Positions 39,137-49,055 are shown, counted from the stretch's first letter. The stretch: DNA of 64,000 bases from Bradyrhizobium sp. (GCF_004799405.1 NZ_SSMW01000151.1:1-64000); one strand, 5' to 3'. Translations and numbers: made by a program. The notes: generated by a model not told the origin, from the letters alone.

Positions 39137-40447
39137 CTAAACCTTTCCCCGGCCGACACTCTCGTAAATAAACCCGAGCGCCGCCATGTCCTCGGGGCGA
39201 TAGATATTGCGGAGATCGACGACCACGGGCTGCGCCATCTCACCCCTGAGACGCTCGAGGTCGAGCGCGCGGAACTGGACCCACTCGGTCACGATGACAA
39301 GCGCATCGGCACCCCGGGCGCAGGAATAGGGATCGTCGCAATAGTCGATATCGGGCAATTCGCGCCGCGCCTGCTCCATGCCGACCGGGTCATGCGCGCG
39401 CACCTTGGCCCCCATGTCGAGCAACCCGGTCACCAGCGGGATCGACGGCGCCTCGCGCATGTCGTCGGTGTCGGGCTTGAAGGTGAGGCCGAGCACGGCA
39501 ACGGTCTTGCCGCGCAGGCTGCCGCCGGCGGCGTTGGAGACCTTGCGCGCCATCGCGCGCTTGCGATTGTCGTTGACGCCGAGCACGGCCTCGACGATCC
39601 GCAGCGGCACGTCATGATCGAGCGCGATCTTGAGCAGCGCGCGGGTGTCCTTGGGGAAACACGAGCCGCCGAAACCCGGGCCGGCGTGCAGGAATTTGGC
39701 GCCGATCCGGTTGTCGAGCCCGATGCCGCGCGCGACTTCCTGCACATCGGCGCCGACCTTTTCGGCAAGATCGGCGATCTCGTTGATGAAGGTGATCTTG
39801 GTGGCGAGGAACGCGTTGGCGGCGTATTTGATCAGCTCGGCGGTGCGCCGCGCGGTGAACATCAGCGGCGCCTGGTTGAGCGACAGCGGCCGGTAGATGT
39901 CGCCGATCACCTTGCGGGCGCGCTCGTCGTCGGTACCGACCACGATGCGGTCCGGAAATTTGAAGTCGCGGATCGCCGCACCCTCGCGCAGGAATTCCGG
40001 ATTGGAGGCCACCACCACATCGGCCGAAGGATTGGCCTCGCGGATCAATCGGTCGACCTCGTCGCCGGTGCCGACCGGCACGGTCGATTTGGTGACGACC
40101 ACCGTAAAGCCTTTGAGTGCGGTGGCGATCTCGCGCGCCGCGGTATGAACGTAAGACAGATCGGCATGGCCGTCGCCGCGGCGTGACGGCGTGCCGACCG
40201 CGATAAACACCGCGTCGGCATTGGCAACCGCTGCCGCAAGCTCGGTGGCAAAATCCAGCCGCCCGGCCTTGGCGTTGGAGGCCACCAGCGCGTCGAGGCC
40301 CGGCTCGAAAATCGGGATTTCACCGCGGCGCAACGCCGCGATCTTGTCGGCATCCTTGTCCACGCAGGTGACGTGGTGGCCGAAATCCGCGAAGCAGGCG
40401 CCCGACACCAGCCCCACATAGCCCGTGCCGATCATGGCGATGCGCAT
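39137..40447 (-). CDS. UDP-glucose 6-dehydrogenase
   Basis: 436 aa. NAD-binding start MRIAMIGTGYVGLVSGACFA, catalytic Cys in GPGFGGSCFPKDT, and conserved SNPEFLREG and KYAANAFLATKI. It oxidises UDP-glucose twice to UDP-glucuronate for exo- and lipopolysaccharide. Standard length. Probably shares surface-polysaccharide duty with the phosphomannomutase gene. Confidence 0.96.
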   Translation of the reverse strand: MRIAMIGTGYVGLVSGACFADFGHHVTCVDKDADKIAALRRGEIPIFEPGLDALVASNAKAGRLDFATELAAAVANADAVFIAVGTPSRRGDGHADLSYVHTAAREIATALKGFTVVVTKSTVPVGTGDEVDRLIREANPSADVVVASNPEFLREGAAIRDFKFPDRIVVGTDDERARKVIGDIYRPLSLNQAPLMFTARRTAELIKYAANAFLATKITFINEIADLAEKVGADVQEVARGIGLDNRIGAKFLHAGPGFGGSCFPKDTRALLKIALDHDVPLRIVEAVLGVNDNRKRAMARKVSNAAGGSLRGKTVAVLGLTFKPDTDDMREAPSIPLVTGLLDMGAKVRAHDPVGMEQARRELPDIDYCDDPYSCARGADALVIVTEWVQFRALDLERLRGEMAQPVVVDLRNIYRPEDMAALGFIYESVGRGKV

Positions 40448-40639
40448 CTCACAATCCGTCGATAATGGTTAACGCTGATTCCGGTCTTGGGGGCGGGTCT
40501 TAAAGCATTTCCCGGCAAAGAGGAAACCGGAAGGTTCCGAAAAGCCGGCATAAAAACCGGCATGTCATTTGAATGAATAAAGCAGAATGAAACCCATCCG
40601 GCCGAAGATGCGGCGCCATCGCGCCGAAAAGGGACACCG

Positions 40640-41707
40640 ATGACCGTAAACGGCACATTTGCCATCACCGAGCGTATTGCGCCGTCAGCGCCTGGACGCG
40701 TCGAGTGGGTGGACTATGCCAAAGGCATCTGCATCGTCATGGTGGTGATGATGCATTCGGTGCTGGGGGTCGAACTGGCCGCCGGCCAAACCGGCTTCAT
40801 GCATCCCCTCGTCGCCTTTGCCAAGCCGTTCCGGATGCCGGATTTCTTCCTGATCTCGGGCCTGTTCCTGTCGATCGTGATCGACCGCGACTGGCGCACC
40901 TATCTCGATCGCAAGGTGGTGCATTTTGCCTATTTCTACGTGCTGTGGATAACGATCCAGTTCTGCTTCAAGGCGCCGGGCTTCGCCGCGGAGATGGGCT
41001 GGACCCGTGTCGGGCTGCTGTACCTGGAATCTTTCATCGAACCGTTCGGCACGCTGTGGTTCATCTATCTGCTGCCGGTGTTCTTTGTCGTCACCAAGGC
41101 GACGCGGCGGATGCCGCCGCTGGCGATCTGGGGCGTCGCGGCCGTGCTGGAGATGGCGCATGTCGCAACCGGCTGGACCGCGATCGACGAATTCTGCGCG
41201 CGCTTCGTCTATTTCTACTCCGGCTACCTGTTCGCCGGCTATGTGTTCGCTTTGTCCGACCGGGCGCGGGCGAGGCCCGGCCTGGCGCTGGCGGCATTGG
41301 CGCTCTGGGCGCTGATCGACGGCGGCCTGGTCGCATCAGGCTCCAGCGAATGGCCGCTGGTCTCGCTCGGGCTCGGCCTCATGGGCGCAAGCGCCGTCGT
41401 CACGTCAGGCACGCTGCTGGCGCGAATGCACTGGCTCAACTTCCTGCGCTTTTGCGGCGAGCATTCCATCGTCATCTACCTGGCGTTCTTCCTGCCGATG
41501 GCGGCGTCCAGGACGCTGCTGGTGCATGCCGGCTTGATCCGCGACATCGGGATCATGTCCCTGATCGTCACCATCGTGGGCGTCATCGGCGCGCTGGCGC
41601 TATGGCGGATCGCACTTTTGGCCGGTGCAAATTTCCTGTTCGAACGCCCCGCCGCATTCTGGATCGCGCCGAAAAAGGCCGGCCCCGCGCTGCAGGCGGC
41701 GGAGTAG
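40640..41707 (+). CDS. Acyltransferase-3 family membrane protein
   Basis: 355 aa with about ten transmembrane helices. The family start VEWVDYAKGICIVMVVMMHSV holds the conserved catalytic-type His; RMPDFFLISGLF and FGTLWFIYLLPVFF follow. Members O-acetylate or O-succinylate polysaccharides, lipid A or glucans in the membrane. Divergent from the UDP-glucose dehydrogenase gene, in keeping with a cell-surface sugar role. The acceptor is unknown. Confidence 0.88.
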   Translation: MTVNGTFAITERIAPSAPGRVEWVDYAKGICIVMVVMMHSVLGVELAAGQTGFMHPLVAFAKPFRMPDFFLISGLFLSIVIDRDWRTYLDRKVVHFAYFYVLWITIQFCFKAPGFAAEMGWTRVGLLYLESFIEPFGTLWFIYLLPVFFVVTKATRRMPPLAIWGVAAVLEMAHVATGWTAIDEFCARFVYFYSGYLFAGYVFALSDRARARPGLALAALALWALIDGGLVASGSSEWPLVSLGLGLMGASAVVTSGTLLARMHWLNFLRFCGEHSIVIYLAFFLPMAASRTLLVHAGLIRDIGIMSLIVTIVGVIGALALWRIALLAGANFLFERPAAFWIAPKKAGPALQAAE

Positions 41708-41729
41708 GCTCTCAAGCAGCGACCACCAC

Positions 41730-41833
41730 AACTGTCATCGCCCGGCTTGACCGGGCGATCCAGTACGCCGTGACGCCAGTAATATATCTCGACTGCTCTG
41801 GAATACTGGGGCCCCGGCTTTCGCGGGGGACGA
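41730..41833. repeat. Composite palindromic repeat (family B)
   Basis: GTCATCGCCCGGCTTGACCG then GGCGATCCAGTACGCCG, and GGAATACTGGGGCCCCGGCT then TTCGCGGGGGACGACAAC. Best-preserved copy of the family; lies between two convergent genes. Confidence 0.75.
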
Positions 41834-41865
41834 CAACCTTTCGGTTTGCCGGCGCGATGGCCCAC

Positions 41866-42450
41866 TCAATCGATCTTCACGCCGTCCTTCGTCTGCTTCA
41901 TCTTCTCCCGAAACCCGTCGGCGTCGCCGAAATCGGCGAATCCCCGATAATGCGGGTGCGGGCCGAGGATCCGGCGGGCGTGTTTGATCGGGCACCAGTA
42001 AACTTCGGTGCGCGACGCCACTTCGCGCACAAACGCGATCGCGCCGTTGCAATAGGAGCAATAGGCGCAATTGATCTTCTCGATGGTGTTGAGATAGGCC
42101 AGATGGTGGCGATCGAAGATCAGGTAATCGCGGCGGCGCACCTTCGGGATTTTATAGGCCGGAAAGCAGATCGCCTGATACGCCATCACCCAGAGGTCTA
42201 CCAGCGCGATCGGCACGATCAGCGAATAGATCACCGGCGCGGTCAACACGATCAACGGATTGGCGTCGATGAAATAGCGCGCCGAGCGTATCTTGAGCGC
42301 GCGGTGGAGGCGCTTGACCTTCTCTTCGAAAACGATCTTGTGTTTTTCGATCCGGAACCGGTATGCCTCCCGCTGCTTGGTCAATTCGGCCTCGATCTCG
42401 GCTTCGACCGATCGCAGCTTGTCCATCAAGAGGTCGAGTGTTGCGGTCAT
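41866..42450 (-). CDS. Conserved hypothetical protein with coiled coil and membrane segments
   Basis: 194 aa from ATG 42450, preceded by AAGGAC. The N-terminal 55 residues are charged and predicted coiled coil. Two adjacent hydrophobic segments (LIVLTAPVIYSLIVPIALV and WVMAYQAICF) follow. Then comes a cytoplasmic-type domain with CAYCSYCNG and a second cysteine-containing motif (VYWCPIKHARRI), possibly a metal site. Function not recognised. Confidence 0.75.
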   Translation of the reverse strand: MTATLDLLMDKLRSVEAEIEAELTKQREAYRFRIEKHKIVFEEKVKRLHRALKIRSARYFIDANPLIVLTAPVIYSLIVPIALVDLWVMAYQAICFPAYKIPKVRRRDYLIFDRHHLAYLNTIEKINCAYCSYCNGAIAFVREVASRTEVYWCPIKHARRILGPHPHYRGFADFGDADGFREKMKQTKDGVKID

Positions 42451-42598
42451 GAGGTTGTCCTTCCGGCCAAGGTTGCCGCAGGGGGTCATGGAACAGCCGC
42501 GGATGCAACTCAATCCGGGCCGCCGGGTCAGTGCAAAAATCACGGCACATCGTCTCGCGGAGGCTGTCAATCACCGCGAAAATCCCTAAGTTGCGGCC

Positions 42599-45500
42599 AT
42601 GCCGAAAACATCCGAACAAGCTGCCGCAAAGCCTGCCGCCGCCAAGGCCCCCGCCAGGATTCCCGGCAAGGGCGACCACGTCTTTCTGGTCGACGGTTCC
42701 TCCTATATTTTCCGCGCCTATCACGCACTGCCGCCGCTGAACCGCAAATCCGACGGCCTGCAGGTCAATGCCGTGCTCGGCTTCTGCAACATGCTGTGGA
42801 AGCTGCTCCGCGACATGCCGCCGGACAACCGGCCGACGCATCTGGCCATCATCTTCGACAAGTCGGAAGTCACCTTCCGCAACAAGCTCTACCCCGATTA
42901 CAAGGCGCACCGGCCGCCGGCGCCGGACGACCTGATTCCGCAGTTTCCGCTGATCCGCGAAGCCGTGCGCGCCTTCGACCTGCCGTGCCTCGAGCAGGCG
43001 GGGTTCGAGGCCGACGATCTGATCGCGACCTACGCGCGGCTGGCCGGCGAGCGCGGGGCGACCACGACCATTGTCTCCTCGGACAAGGACCTGATGCAGC
43101 TGGTCACCGACAAGGTGATCATGTTCGACACCATGAAGGATCGCCGCATCGGCATCCCTGAAGTAATCGAGAAGTTCGGCGTGCCGCCCGAAAAGGTGGT
43201 CGAGGTGCAGGCGCTGGCCGGGGATTCCACCGATAACGTGCCGGGCGTCCCCGGCATCGGCATCAAGACCGCAGCGCAGCTAATCGTCGAATACGGCGAC
43301 CTGGAAACGCTGCTCAAGCGCGCCGGCGAGATCAAGCAGCCGAAACGGCGCGAGGCGCTGATCGAGAATGCCGAGAAGGCGCGGATCTCGCGGCAACTGG
43401 TGCTGCTCGACGACAAGGTTGCGCTCGACACCCCGCTCGATGAGCTCGCGGTGCGCGAGCCCGATGCCCGCAAGCTGATCGCATTTTTGAAGGCGATGGA
43501 ATTTTCCACCCTGACCCGGAGGGTAGCGGAGTATTCGCGGATCGACCCGGCCGATGTCGAGGCGGACGCCGGCAACAAGAGCCGTGGGGCAAATGCTGCT
43601 TCGCCTGCATCTGCCGAAAAAACACAATCGACGGCAGCGAATGGCGATCTGTTCGCCGGTGGCGGCGCCCCCGCCGCCGCGACTTCTCCCGCAAGCAGCG
43701 GCGGCCGCAAAGGGGACAAGCCCAACAGCTTCAAAGGCACGCCAATATCGCTCGCGGCCGAGCGCGCGGAAGCTGTGCGAAAACTCGCTTTCGATCGCGG
43801 CAAATACCAGACCATTCGCAGCCTCGATCAACTCAAGGCATGGACCTCGCGCGTGCACGATGTCGGCCAGATCGCCGTTGAGGCGATGTCGGACTCGATC
43901 GATCCGATGCAGGCCGAGATATCCGGCATTGCGCTGGCGCTGGCGCCGAACGATGCCTGCTATGTCCCGCTCGGTCACAAGCAATCCGGCGGCGGCGCCG
44001 GGCTGTTCGATGCAGGCCTGGCACCCGACCAGATCAAGACGGATGACGCATTGGCGATATTAAAGCCGCTGCTGGAATCGGCCGGCATCCTCAAGATCGG
44101 CTTCAACATCAAGTTCAATGCCGTGATGTTTGCCCAGCATGGCATCACCATCCGCAACCAGGACGACGCGCAGCTGATGTCTTATGCGCTCGACGCCGGC
44201 CGCAATGCGCACGGGCTGGAGGCTTTGGCCGAGCGATGGCTGAGCCACGCCGTCGTCAACTATGGCGTACTCATCGGCAGCGGCAAGAACAAGCTTAGTT
44301 TCGACCAGGTCGCCATCGACAAGGCGGCCGAATATTCCGCCGAAAGCGCCGACGTCATCCTGCGGCTTTGGCGCATGCTCAAGCCTCGCCTCGTCGCCGA
44401 TCGCATGACATCGGTCTATGAGACGCTGGAGCGGCCGCTGATCAGCGTGCTGGCGCGGATGGAACGGCGGGGCATCTCGATCGACCGCCAGGTGCTTTCA
44501 AGGTTGTCCGGCGAATTCGCCCAGACCGCCGCACGGGTTGAAGCCGAGCTCCAGGAGATCGCCGGCGAGCCGATCAACGTCGGCAGCCCGAAACAGATCG
44601 GCGACATCCTGTTCGGCAAGATGGGACTGCCCGGCGGCAGCAAGACCAAGACCGGCGCGTGGTCGACCTCGGCGCAGATTCTCGATGAGCTCGCCGAGCA
44701 GGGCCATGAGTTTCCGAAGAAGATCCTGGAATGGCGGCAGGTGTCGAAACTGAAATCGACCTATACCGACGCGTTGCCGACCTACGTGCATCCAGAGACC
44801 CATCGCGTCCATACCACTTACGCGCTGGCGGCAACCACCACCGGGCGGCTGTCGTCCAACGAGCCGAACCTGCAGAACATTCCGGTGCGCACCGAGGACG
44901 GCCGCAAGATCCGCCGCGCCTTTATCGCTTCCCCCGGCCACAAACTGGTGTCGGCGGACTATTCGCAGATCGAATTGCGGCTGCTGGCCGAGATCGCCGA
45001 CATTCCCGTGCTGAAGCAGGCGTTCCGCGACGGGCTCGACATTCACGCCATGACGGCGTCCGAAATGTTCGGCGTGCCGATCAAGGACATGCCGGGCGAA
45101 GTGCGCCGCCGGGCCAAAGCGATCAACTTCGGCATCATCTATGGCATTTCGGCGTTCGGGCTCGCCAATCAGCTCGGCATCGCCAGGGAGGAAGCCTCGG
45201 CCTACATCAAGAAATATTTTGAGCGCTTCCCGGGCATCCGCGCCTACATGGACCAGACGCGGGATTTCTGCCGGGCGCACGGCTATGTCGAGACGCTGTT
45301 CGGCCGGAAGTGTCACTATCCCGACATCAAGGCCTCCAACGCCTCGATCCGCTCCTTCAACGAGCGCGCCGCGATCAACGCGCGCCTGCAAGGTACGGCC
45401 GCCGACATCATCCGCCGCGCCATGATCCGGATGGAAGAGGCGCTGGCGGAGAAGAAACTCTCGGCGCAGATGCTGCTGCAGGTTCACGACGAACTGATCT

Positions 45501-45643
45501 TCGAGGTACCCGACGACGAGGTGGCCGCGACCTTGCCGGTGGTGCAGCACACCATGCAGGACGCGCCGTTCCCGGCTGTACTGCTGTCGCTGCCGCTGCA
45601 GGTCGATGCGCGGGCCGCCAACAATTGGGACGAGGCGCATTGA
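42599..45643 (+). CDS. polA: DNA polymerase I
   Basis: 1014 aa, longer than the E. coli enzyme (928). The 5'-3' exonuclease domain (about 25-310) has FLVDGSSYIFRAYHALPP and EADDLIATYA. A low-complexity Ala/Gly/Ser insert lies at about 330-380. The central 3'-5' exonuclease fold is present, but the metal ligands are replaced: residues E428/M430, N507 and S583 stand where E. coli has D355/E357, D424 and D501. The polymerase domain is intact: motif A VSADYSQIELRLL, motif B RRRAKAINFGIIYG, motif C LLQVHDELIFEV. It fills gaps and removes primers; proofreading is probably absent. Confidence 0.96.
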   Translation: MPKTSEQAAAKPAAAKAPARIPGKGDHVFLVDGSSYIFRAYHALPPLNRKSDGLQVNAVLGFCNMLWKLLRDMPPDNRPTHLAIIFDKSEVTFRNKLYPDYKAHRPPAPDDLIPQFPLIREAVRAFDLPCLEQAGFEADDLIATYARLAGERGATTTIVSSDKDLMQLVTDKVIMFDTMKDRRIGIPEVIEKFGVPPEKVVEVQALAGDSTDNVPGVPGIGIKTAAQLIVEYGDLETLLKRAGEIKQPKRREALIENAEKARISRQLVLLDDKVALDTPLDELAVREPDARKLIAFLKAMEFSTLTRRVAEYSRIDPADVEADAGNKSRGANAASPASAEKTQSTAANGDLFAGGGAPAAATSPASSGGRKGDKPNSFKGTPISLAAERAEAVRKLAFDRGKYQTIRSLDQLKAWTSRVHDVGQIAVEAMSDSIDPMQAEISGIALALAPNDACYVPLGHKQSGGGAGLFDAGLAPDQIKTDDALAILKPLLESAGILKIGFNIKFNAVMFAQHGITIRNQDDAQLMSYALDAGRNAHGLEALAERWLSHAVVNYGVLIGSGKNKLSFDQVAIDKAAEYSAESADVILRLWRMLKPRLVADRMTSVYETLERPLISVLARMERRGISIDRQVLSRLSGEFAQTAARVEAELQEIAGEPINVGSPKQIGDILFGKMGLPGGSKTKTGAWSTSAQILDELAEQGHEFPKKILEWRQVSKLKSTYTDALPTYVHPETHRVHTTYALAATTTGRLSSNEPNLQNIPVRTEDGRKIRRAFIASPGHKLVSADYSQIELRLLAEIADIPVLKQAFRDGLDIHAMTASEMFGVPIKDMPGEVRRRAKAINFGIIYGISAFGLANQLGIAREEASAYIKKYFERFPGIRAYMDQTRDFCRAHGYVETLFGRKCHYPDIKASNASIRSFNERAAINARLQGTAADIIRRAMIRMEEALAEKKLSAQMLLQVHDELIFEVPDDEVAATLPVVQHTMQDAPFPAVLLSLPLQVDARAANNWDEAH

Positions 45644-45652
45644 TTTTTTCCT

Positions 45653-45810
45653 TGCCTCTCCCGCTTGCGGGGGAGGTCGCCGCGCAGGGCGCGCACTTGC
45701 GCGCCAGAGCGCGGCGGGTGGGGAAATCTCCACAACAGCGGCGTCCGTTGCTGGGTTGGCACCCCCCACCCCACGCTCCCCCGTAAGCGGGAGAGGGAGC
45801 GCGCTGCCAG
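45653..45810. repeat. Long family A repeat, left copy
   Basis: About 155 bp, starting CTCTCCCGCTTGCGGGGGAG and ending with a GTAAGCGGGAGAGGGAGCGC hairpin. It is nearly identical for long stretches (for example CACTTGCGCGCCAGAGCGC) to 46561-46709, so two direct copies bracket the LysE-type gene. It occupies most of the 268-bp gap after polA. Confidence 0.8.
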
Positions 45811-45911
45811 CGCGCAAATCGCTCCGAAATATTCGGTCAACAATGACGCCTATTACGAAATGGCATGGCGATGCCGTGTGCATTAAACTATTCACATCCC
45901 GCACGAGAATC

Positions 45912-46550
45912 ATGATGCCCCATCTCTCCTCTTTGCTCGGCTTCGCGCTGGTCTCGCTTGGCCTGGTGCTGACACCAGGTCCCAACATGATCTATCTGAT
46001 CTCGCGCTCGCTGGCGCAGGGCTCGGCCGCCGGGATGGTGTCGCTCGGCGGGGTTGCCCTCGGTTTCGTGTTCTACATGCTGTGCGCGGCGTTCGGCATC
46101 ACCGCGCTGCTGTTCGCGGTGCCCTATGCCTATGACGGGCTCCGGCTTGGCGGCGCGCTGTATCTGTTGTGGCTGGCCTGGCAGGTGTTGAGGCCGAACG
46201 GCCGTTCGCCGTTTCAGGTGCGGGAATTGCCGGTCGACAGCCCATACAAACTGTTCGCGATGGGTTTTGTCACCAACCTCTTGAACCCCAAGATCGCGAT
46301 GCTGTATCTGGCGCTACTGCCGCAGTTCATCGATCCTGCACTGGGCAGCGTGCTGACGCAGTCGATCGTGTTCGGAACGATCCAGATCGTCATCAGCGTC
46401 AGCGTCAATGCGATGATCGCGCTGACCGCGGGTTCCATCACCGGATTTCTTGGCTCCCGCCCGGCATGGCTGAGGGCACAGCGCTGGCTGATGGGCACCG
46501 TGCTGGCGGGCTTTGCGCTGCGCATGGCATTCGAGGCGAAGCGGGCGTGA
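45912..46550 (+). CDS. LysE/RhtB-family exporter
   Basis: 212 aa from ATG 45912 (or ATG 45915); the frame extends to 45606 only through repeat DNA. About six helices. Family hallmark near the first helix: LVLTPGPNMIYLISRSLAQG, then GFVTNLLNPKIAMLYLALLPQF. Members export amino acids (lysine, homoserine, threonine) or small metabolites. Two long direct repeats flank the gene. Confidence 0.9.
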   Translation: MMPHLSSLLGFALVSLGLVLTPGPNMIYLISRSLAQGSAAGMVSLGGVALGFVFYMLCAAFGITALLFAVPYAYDGLRLGGALYLLWLAWQVLRPNGRSPFQVRELPVDSPYKLFAMGFVTNLLNPKIAMLYLALLPQFIDPALGSVLTQSIVFGTIQIVISVSVNAMIALTAGSITGFLGSRPAWLRAQRWLMGTVLAGFALRMAFEAKRA

Positions 46551-46560
46551 GGTTGTTCCT

Positions 46561-46709
46561 TCACCTCTCCCGCTTGCGGGGGAGGTCGACGCGCTCGACA
46601 GCGCACTTGCGCGCCAGAGCGCGGCGGGTGGGGGAATTCTCTCGGTTGGCGCCGGGGCTTGCGGAGGCACCCCCACCCCGGCCCTCCCCCGCAAGCGGGA
46701 GCGGGAGAA
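46561..46709. repeat. Long family A repeat, right copy
   Basis: Direct repeat of 45653-45810, starting CTCTCCCGCTTGCGGGGGAG, with the shared core CACTTGCGCGCCAGAGCGC and an ending CCCGCAAGCGGGAGCGGGAG hairpin. Confidence 0.8.
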
Positions 46710-46713
46710 AAAC

Positions 46714-47349
46714 TCAATCGAGCTTCGCCTCCATGCCGCGCTTGACGCCCGGCCGCGCCATCAGCGCGTCGTACCAGCGGCCGACATTGGGGAAATCCGC
46801 AAACGACACCTTGTGGCGCTCGTGCCGCCAGGCCCAGCCGAGAATCGCAAAGTCGGCGACCGACAATTTGTCGGCGACGAACTCGTAGGCAGCGAGGCGG
46901 CGATCCAGCACGCCGTAGAGCCGGCGCGTCTCCGCCATGAAACGCTTGAGGCCGTAGGCGCGGTCCTGCTCGTTCTCCAGCGCGATGAAGTGATGCACCT
47001 GCCCCGGGATCGGCCCGAAGCCGCCCATCTGCCACATCAGCCATTCCAGCACCGGGATGCGCTCGATCAGCGGCGTGGGGAGGAATTTGCCGGTCTTCTC
47101 GCCGAGATAGAGCAGGATCGCCCCGGATTCGAACACACTGACGCGCTGGCCGCCGGGACCGTCGGGATCGACGATGGCCGGGATCTTGTTGTTGGGGCTG
47201 ATCGCGAGGAATGCCGGCGCCATCTGCTCGCCCTTGGTGATGTTGACCGGGAAAACCTTGTAAGCCAGCCCCATTTCCTCCAGCGCGACGCTGATCTTGC
47301 GGCCGTTCGGCGTGTTCCAGGTGTGGAGTTCGATGGTCATGTTGGTCAT
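46714..47349 (-). CDS. Nu-class glutathione transferase (YfcG-like)
   Basis: 211 aa. The N-terminal thioredoxin fold carries TPNGRKISVALEEMGL, where Thr-Pro-Asn is the active-site trio of Nu-class enzymes; SPNNKIPAIVD and FESGAILLYLGEKTG form the glutathione site. WLMWQMGGFGPIPGQVHHF matches the YfcG/YghU group, which shows disulfide reductase and peroxidase activity. Cytoplasmic. Alternative start at residue 4 (MTIELHTW). Confidence 0.88.
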   Translation of the reverse strand: MTNMTIELHTWNTPNGRKISVALEEMGLAYKVFPVNITKGEQMAPAFLAISPNNKIPAIVDPDGPGGQRVSVFESGAILLYLGEKTGKFLPTPLIERIPVLEWLMWQMGGFGPIPGQVHHFIALENEQDRAYGLKRFMAETRRLYGVLDRRLAAYEFVADKLSVADFAILGWAWRHERHKVSFADFPNVGRWYDALMARPGVKRGMEAKLD

Positions 47350-47517
47350 CCCACTCTATTGGCGCCGCGAAATCGGGGTATTCAGTAACCCGGAACCTCG
47401 TGGTCTTACAACCTGGGCTTTCCGCGGGTGGTCCCCGCTGTTGACGGCGCGATATCGGCGCTGGAATGTGCGGCAAACCGCCGATAGATTGCCCGCCCCA
47501 GCCCCGAGAAATCAGCC

Positions 47518-48081
47518 TTGTCCAAATCAGCCTCCCGCGCCCGCCTCGCCGAGATCATCCGCAAGCGCTCGTTCGGCCGCGGCGAAATCACACTCGCCTC
47601 GGGGCGCAAGAGCGATTTCTACTTCAACCTCAAGCCGACCATGCTCGATCCCGAAGGCTGCGCTTTGCTGGCGGAGCTGACCTTCGAGGCGCTGAAGGAC
47701 GACGGTCTCGATTACGTCGGCGGGCTGGAAATGGGCGCGGTGCCGCTCGCCGGCGCGATTGCGCAACTTTCCTGGCTCAAGGGCCATCCGATCGCGGCCT
47801 TCTTCGTGCGCAAGAAACCAAAGGAACATGGTGCCCGGCTCGCCGTCGAGGGACTGGCGAAGGGCGAGAGCCTGCAAGGAAAACGTGTCGTGATCGTCGA
47901 GGACGTCACCACCACCGGCGGCTCGGCGCTGAAAGCCGTCGAGGCGGTGCGCGATGCCGGCGGCAAGGTCGTGCTGGTGTTCACCATGGTGGACCGCGAC
48001 GAAGGCGCGACTGAAACCTTTGCCCAGGCCGGGCTGCCGTTCCGTTCGCTCTACAAGGCCGGAGAATTCCTGAAGGATTGA
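47518..48081 (+). CDS. pyrE: Orotate phosphoribosyltransferase
   Basis: 187 aa from TTG 47518; no ATG or GTG lies upstream with a better fit. It makes OMP from orotate and PRPP in pyrimidine synthesis. Motifs: [12 protein letters not shown], the flexible loop RKKPKEHG, and the PRPP-binding signature [14 protein letters not shown]. The TTG start points to a low translation rate. Confidence 0.94.
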   Translation: MSKSASRARLAEIIRKRSFGRGEITLASGRKSDFYFNLKPTMLDPEGCALLAELTFEALKDDGLDYVGGLEMGAVPLAGAIAQLSWLKGHPIAAFFVRKKPKEHGARLAVEGLAKGESLQGKRVVIVEDVTTTGGSALKAVEAVRDAGGKVVLVFTMVDRDEGATETFAQAGLPFRSLYKAGEFLKD

Positions 48082-48085
48082 TTCT

Positions 48086-48114
48086 CCTCCCTCCCTCGCA
48101 AGCGGGAGAGGGAG
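48086..48114. repeat. Palindromic repeat (family A) after pyrE
   Basis: CTCCCTCCCTCGCAAGCGGG then AGAGGGAGC: hairpin just after the pyrE stop, probable terminator. Confidence 0.6.
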
Positions 48115-48230
48115 CGGAGTTCGATTTCTTTTCGGCAATCCGGCGCTTGCTCATAGCTCGTTTACCATCCCGCACTAAGGTGAAACCGTGCTGAGGCGTT
48201 GATCGCACCAGCCGGTTTTGTTGCGTTGGG

Positions 48231-49055
48231 GTGGAGTTAGCGTTGCGTAAAGAGTTCGCTTGTCAGCGCATGCGGCGCCGCATGATGCTTGTTGCCGCCG
48301 TCGTGCTCGCAGCGCCCGTTGCGCTTGCGCCGCGCGTGGCGGCTGCCGAAGGCCTCTTCGACTTCCTGTTCGGCGGGGTCCTCAAACAGCAGCAACAGCA
48401 GCATCAGGCCCCTCCGCAAGCCAGTTTCTTCGCCGATCCGTTCGGCCTCACCCAGCAGCCGGCTCCGCCGCCACGCCCGGTTGCCTCGGCCGGCTCCGGG
48501 CCGGCATTTTGCGTCCGCAGTTGCGATGGCCGGTATTTCCCGCTCTGGCGGGGCAACGCGACGCCGGTCCAGATGTGCCAGGCGTTTTGTCCGGCCAGCC
48601 CGACCAAGGTCTTGTTCGGCAGCACCATCGAGGGCGCAGCCTCCAGCACCGGCGAACACTATGCCGACATGGAGAACGCCTTCGCCTATCGCAAGGCGCT
48701 GCGCGCCGACTGCACCTGCAACGGCCGCGACCCGGCCGGCCTCGCCCCGGTCGACCTTTCGCTCGACACCTCGCTGCGTTCCGGCGACGTGATCGCTACC
48801 GCCAGCGGGCTGGTGGCGTATTCCGGCGTCAGGGTCGGCGCCAACCAGACCGCTGAATTCACTCCGGTTGCCTCTTATCCGGGCCTGACCGCCGATGTCC
48901 GCGCGCGGCTCGGCGAGATGAAAGTGGCGCCGGTCAGCGCGGAAACGGTCGCCGAGGAGACGCCGTCGCGCGAACTGAGCCGCGACGTCACGCTGCCCGC
49001 GACCGTGGCGCCGAAACCCGTCTCGCCAAAGGCCAAGCGGGCTGAGCTGAACTAG
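48231..49055 (+). CDS. Secreted DUF2865-family protein
   Basis: 274 aa from GTG 48231, or 261 aa from ATG 48270 (MRRRMMLVAAVVLAAPVALA), where the signal peptide starts. The mature protein has a poly-Gln tract, a Pro-rich linker, then a compact Cys-rich core with FCVRSCDGRYFPL and CQAFCPASPTKVLFG, and a later CTCNGRDPAG. This pattern is the DUF2865 family of rhizobial secreted proteins. Function unknown. Confidence 0.83.
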   Translation: MELALRKEFACQRMRRRMMLVAAVVLAAPVALAPRVAAAEGLFDFLFGGVLKQQQQQHQAPPQASFFADPFGLTQQPAPPPRPVASAGSGPAFCVRSCDGRYFPLWRGNATPVQMCQAFCPASPTKVLFGSTIEGAASSTGEHYADMENAFAYRKALRADCTCNGRDPAGLAPVDLSLDTSLRSGDVIATASGLVAYSGVRVGANQTAEFTPVASYPGLTADVRARLGEMKVAPVSAETVAEETPSRELSRDVTLPATVAPKPVSPKAKRAELN

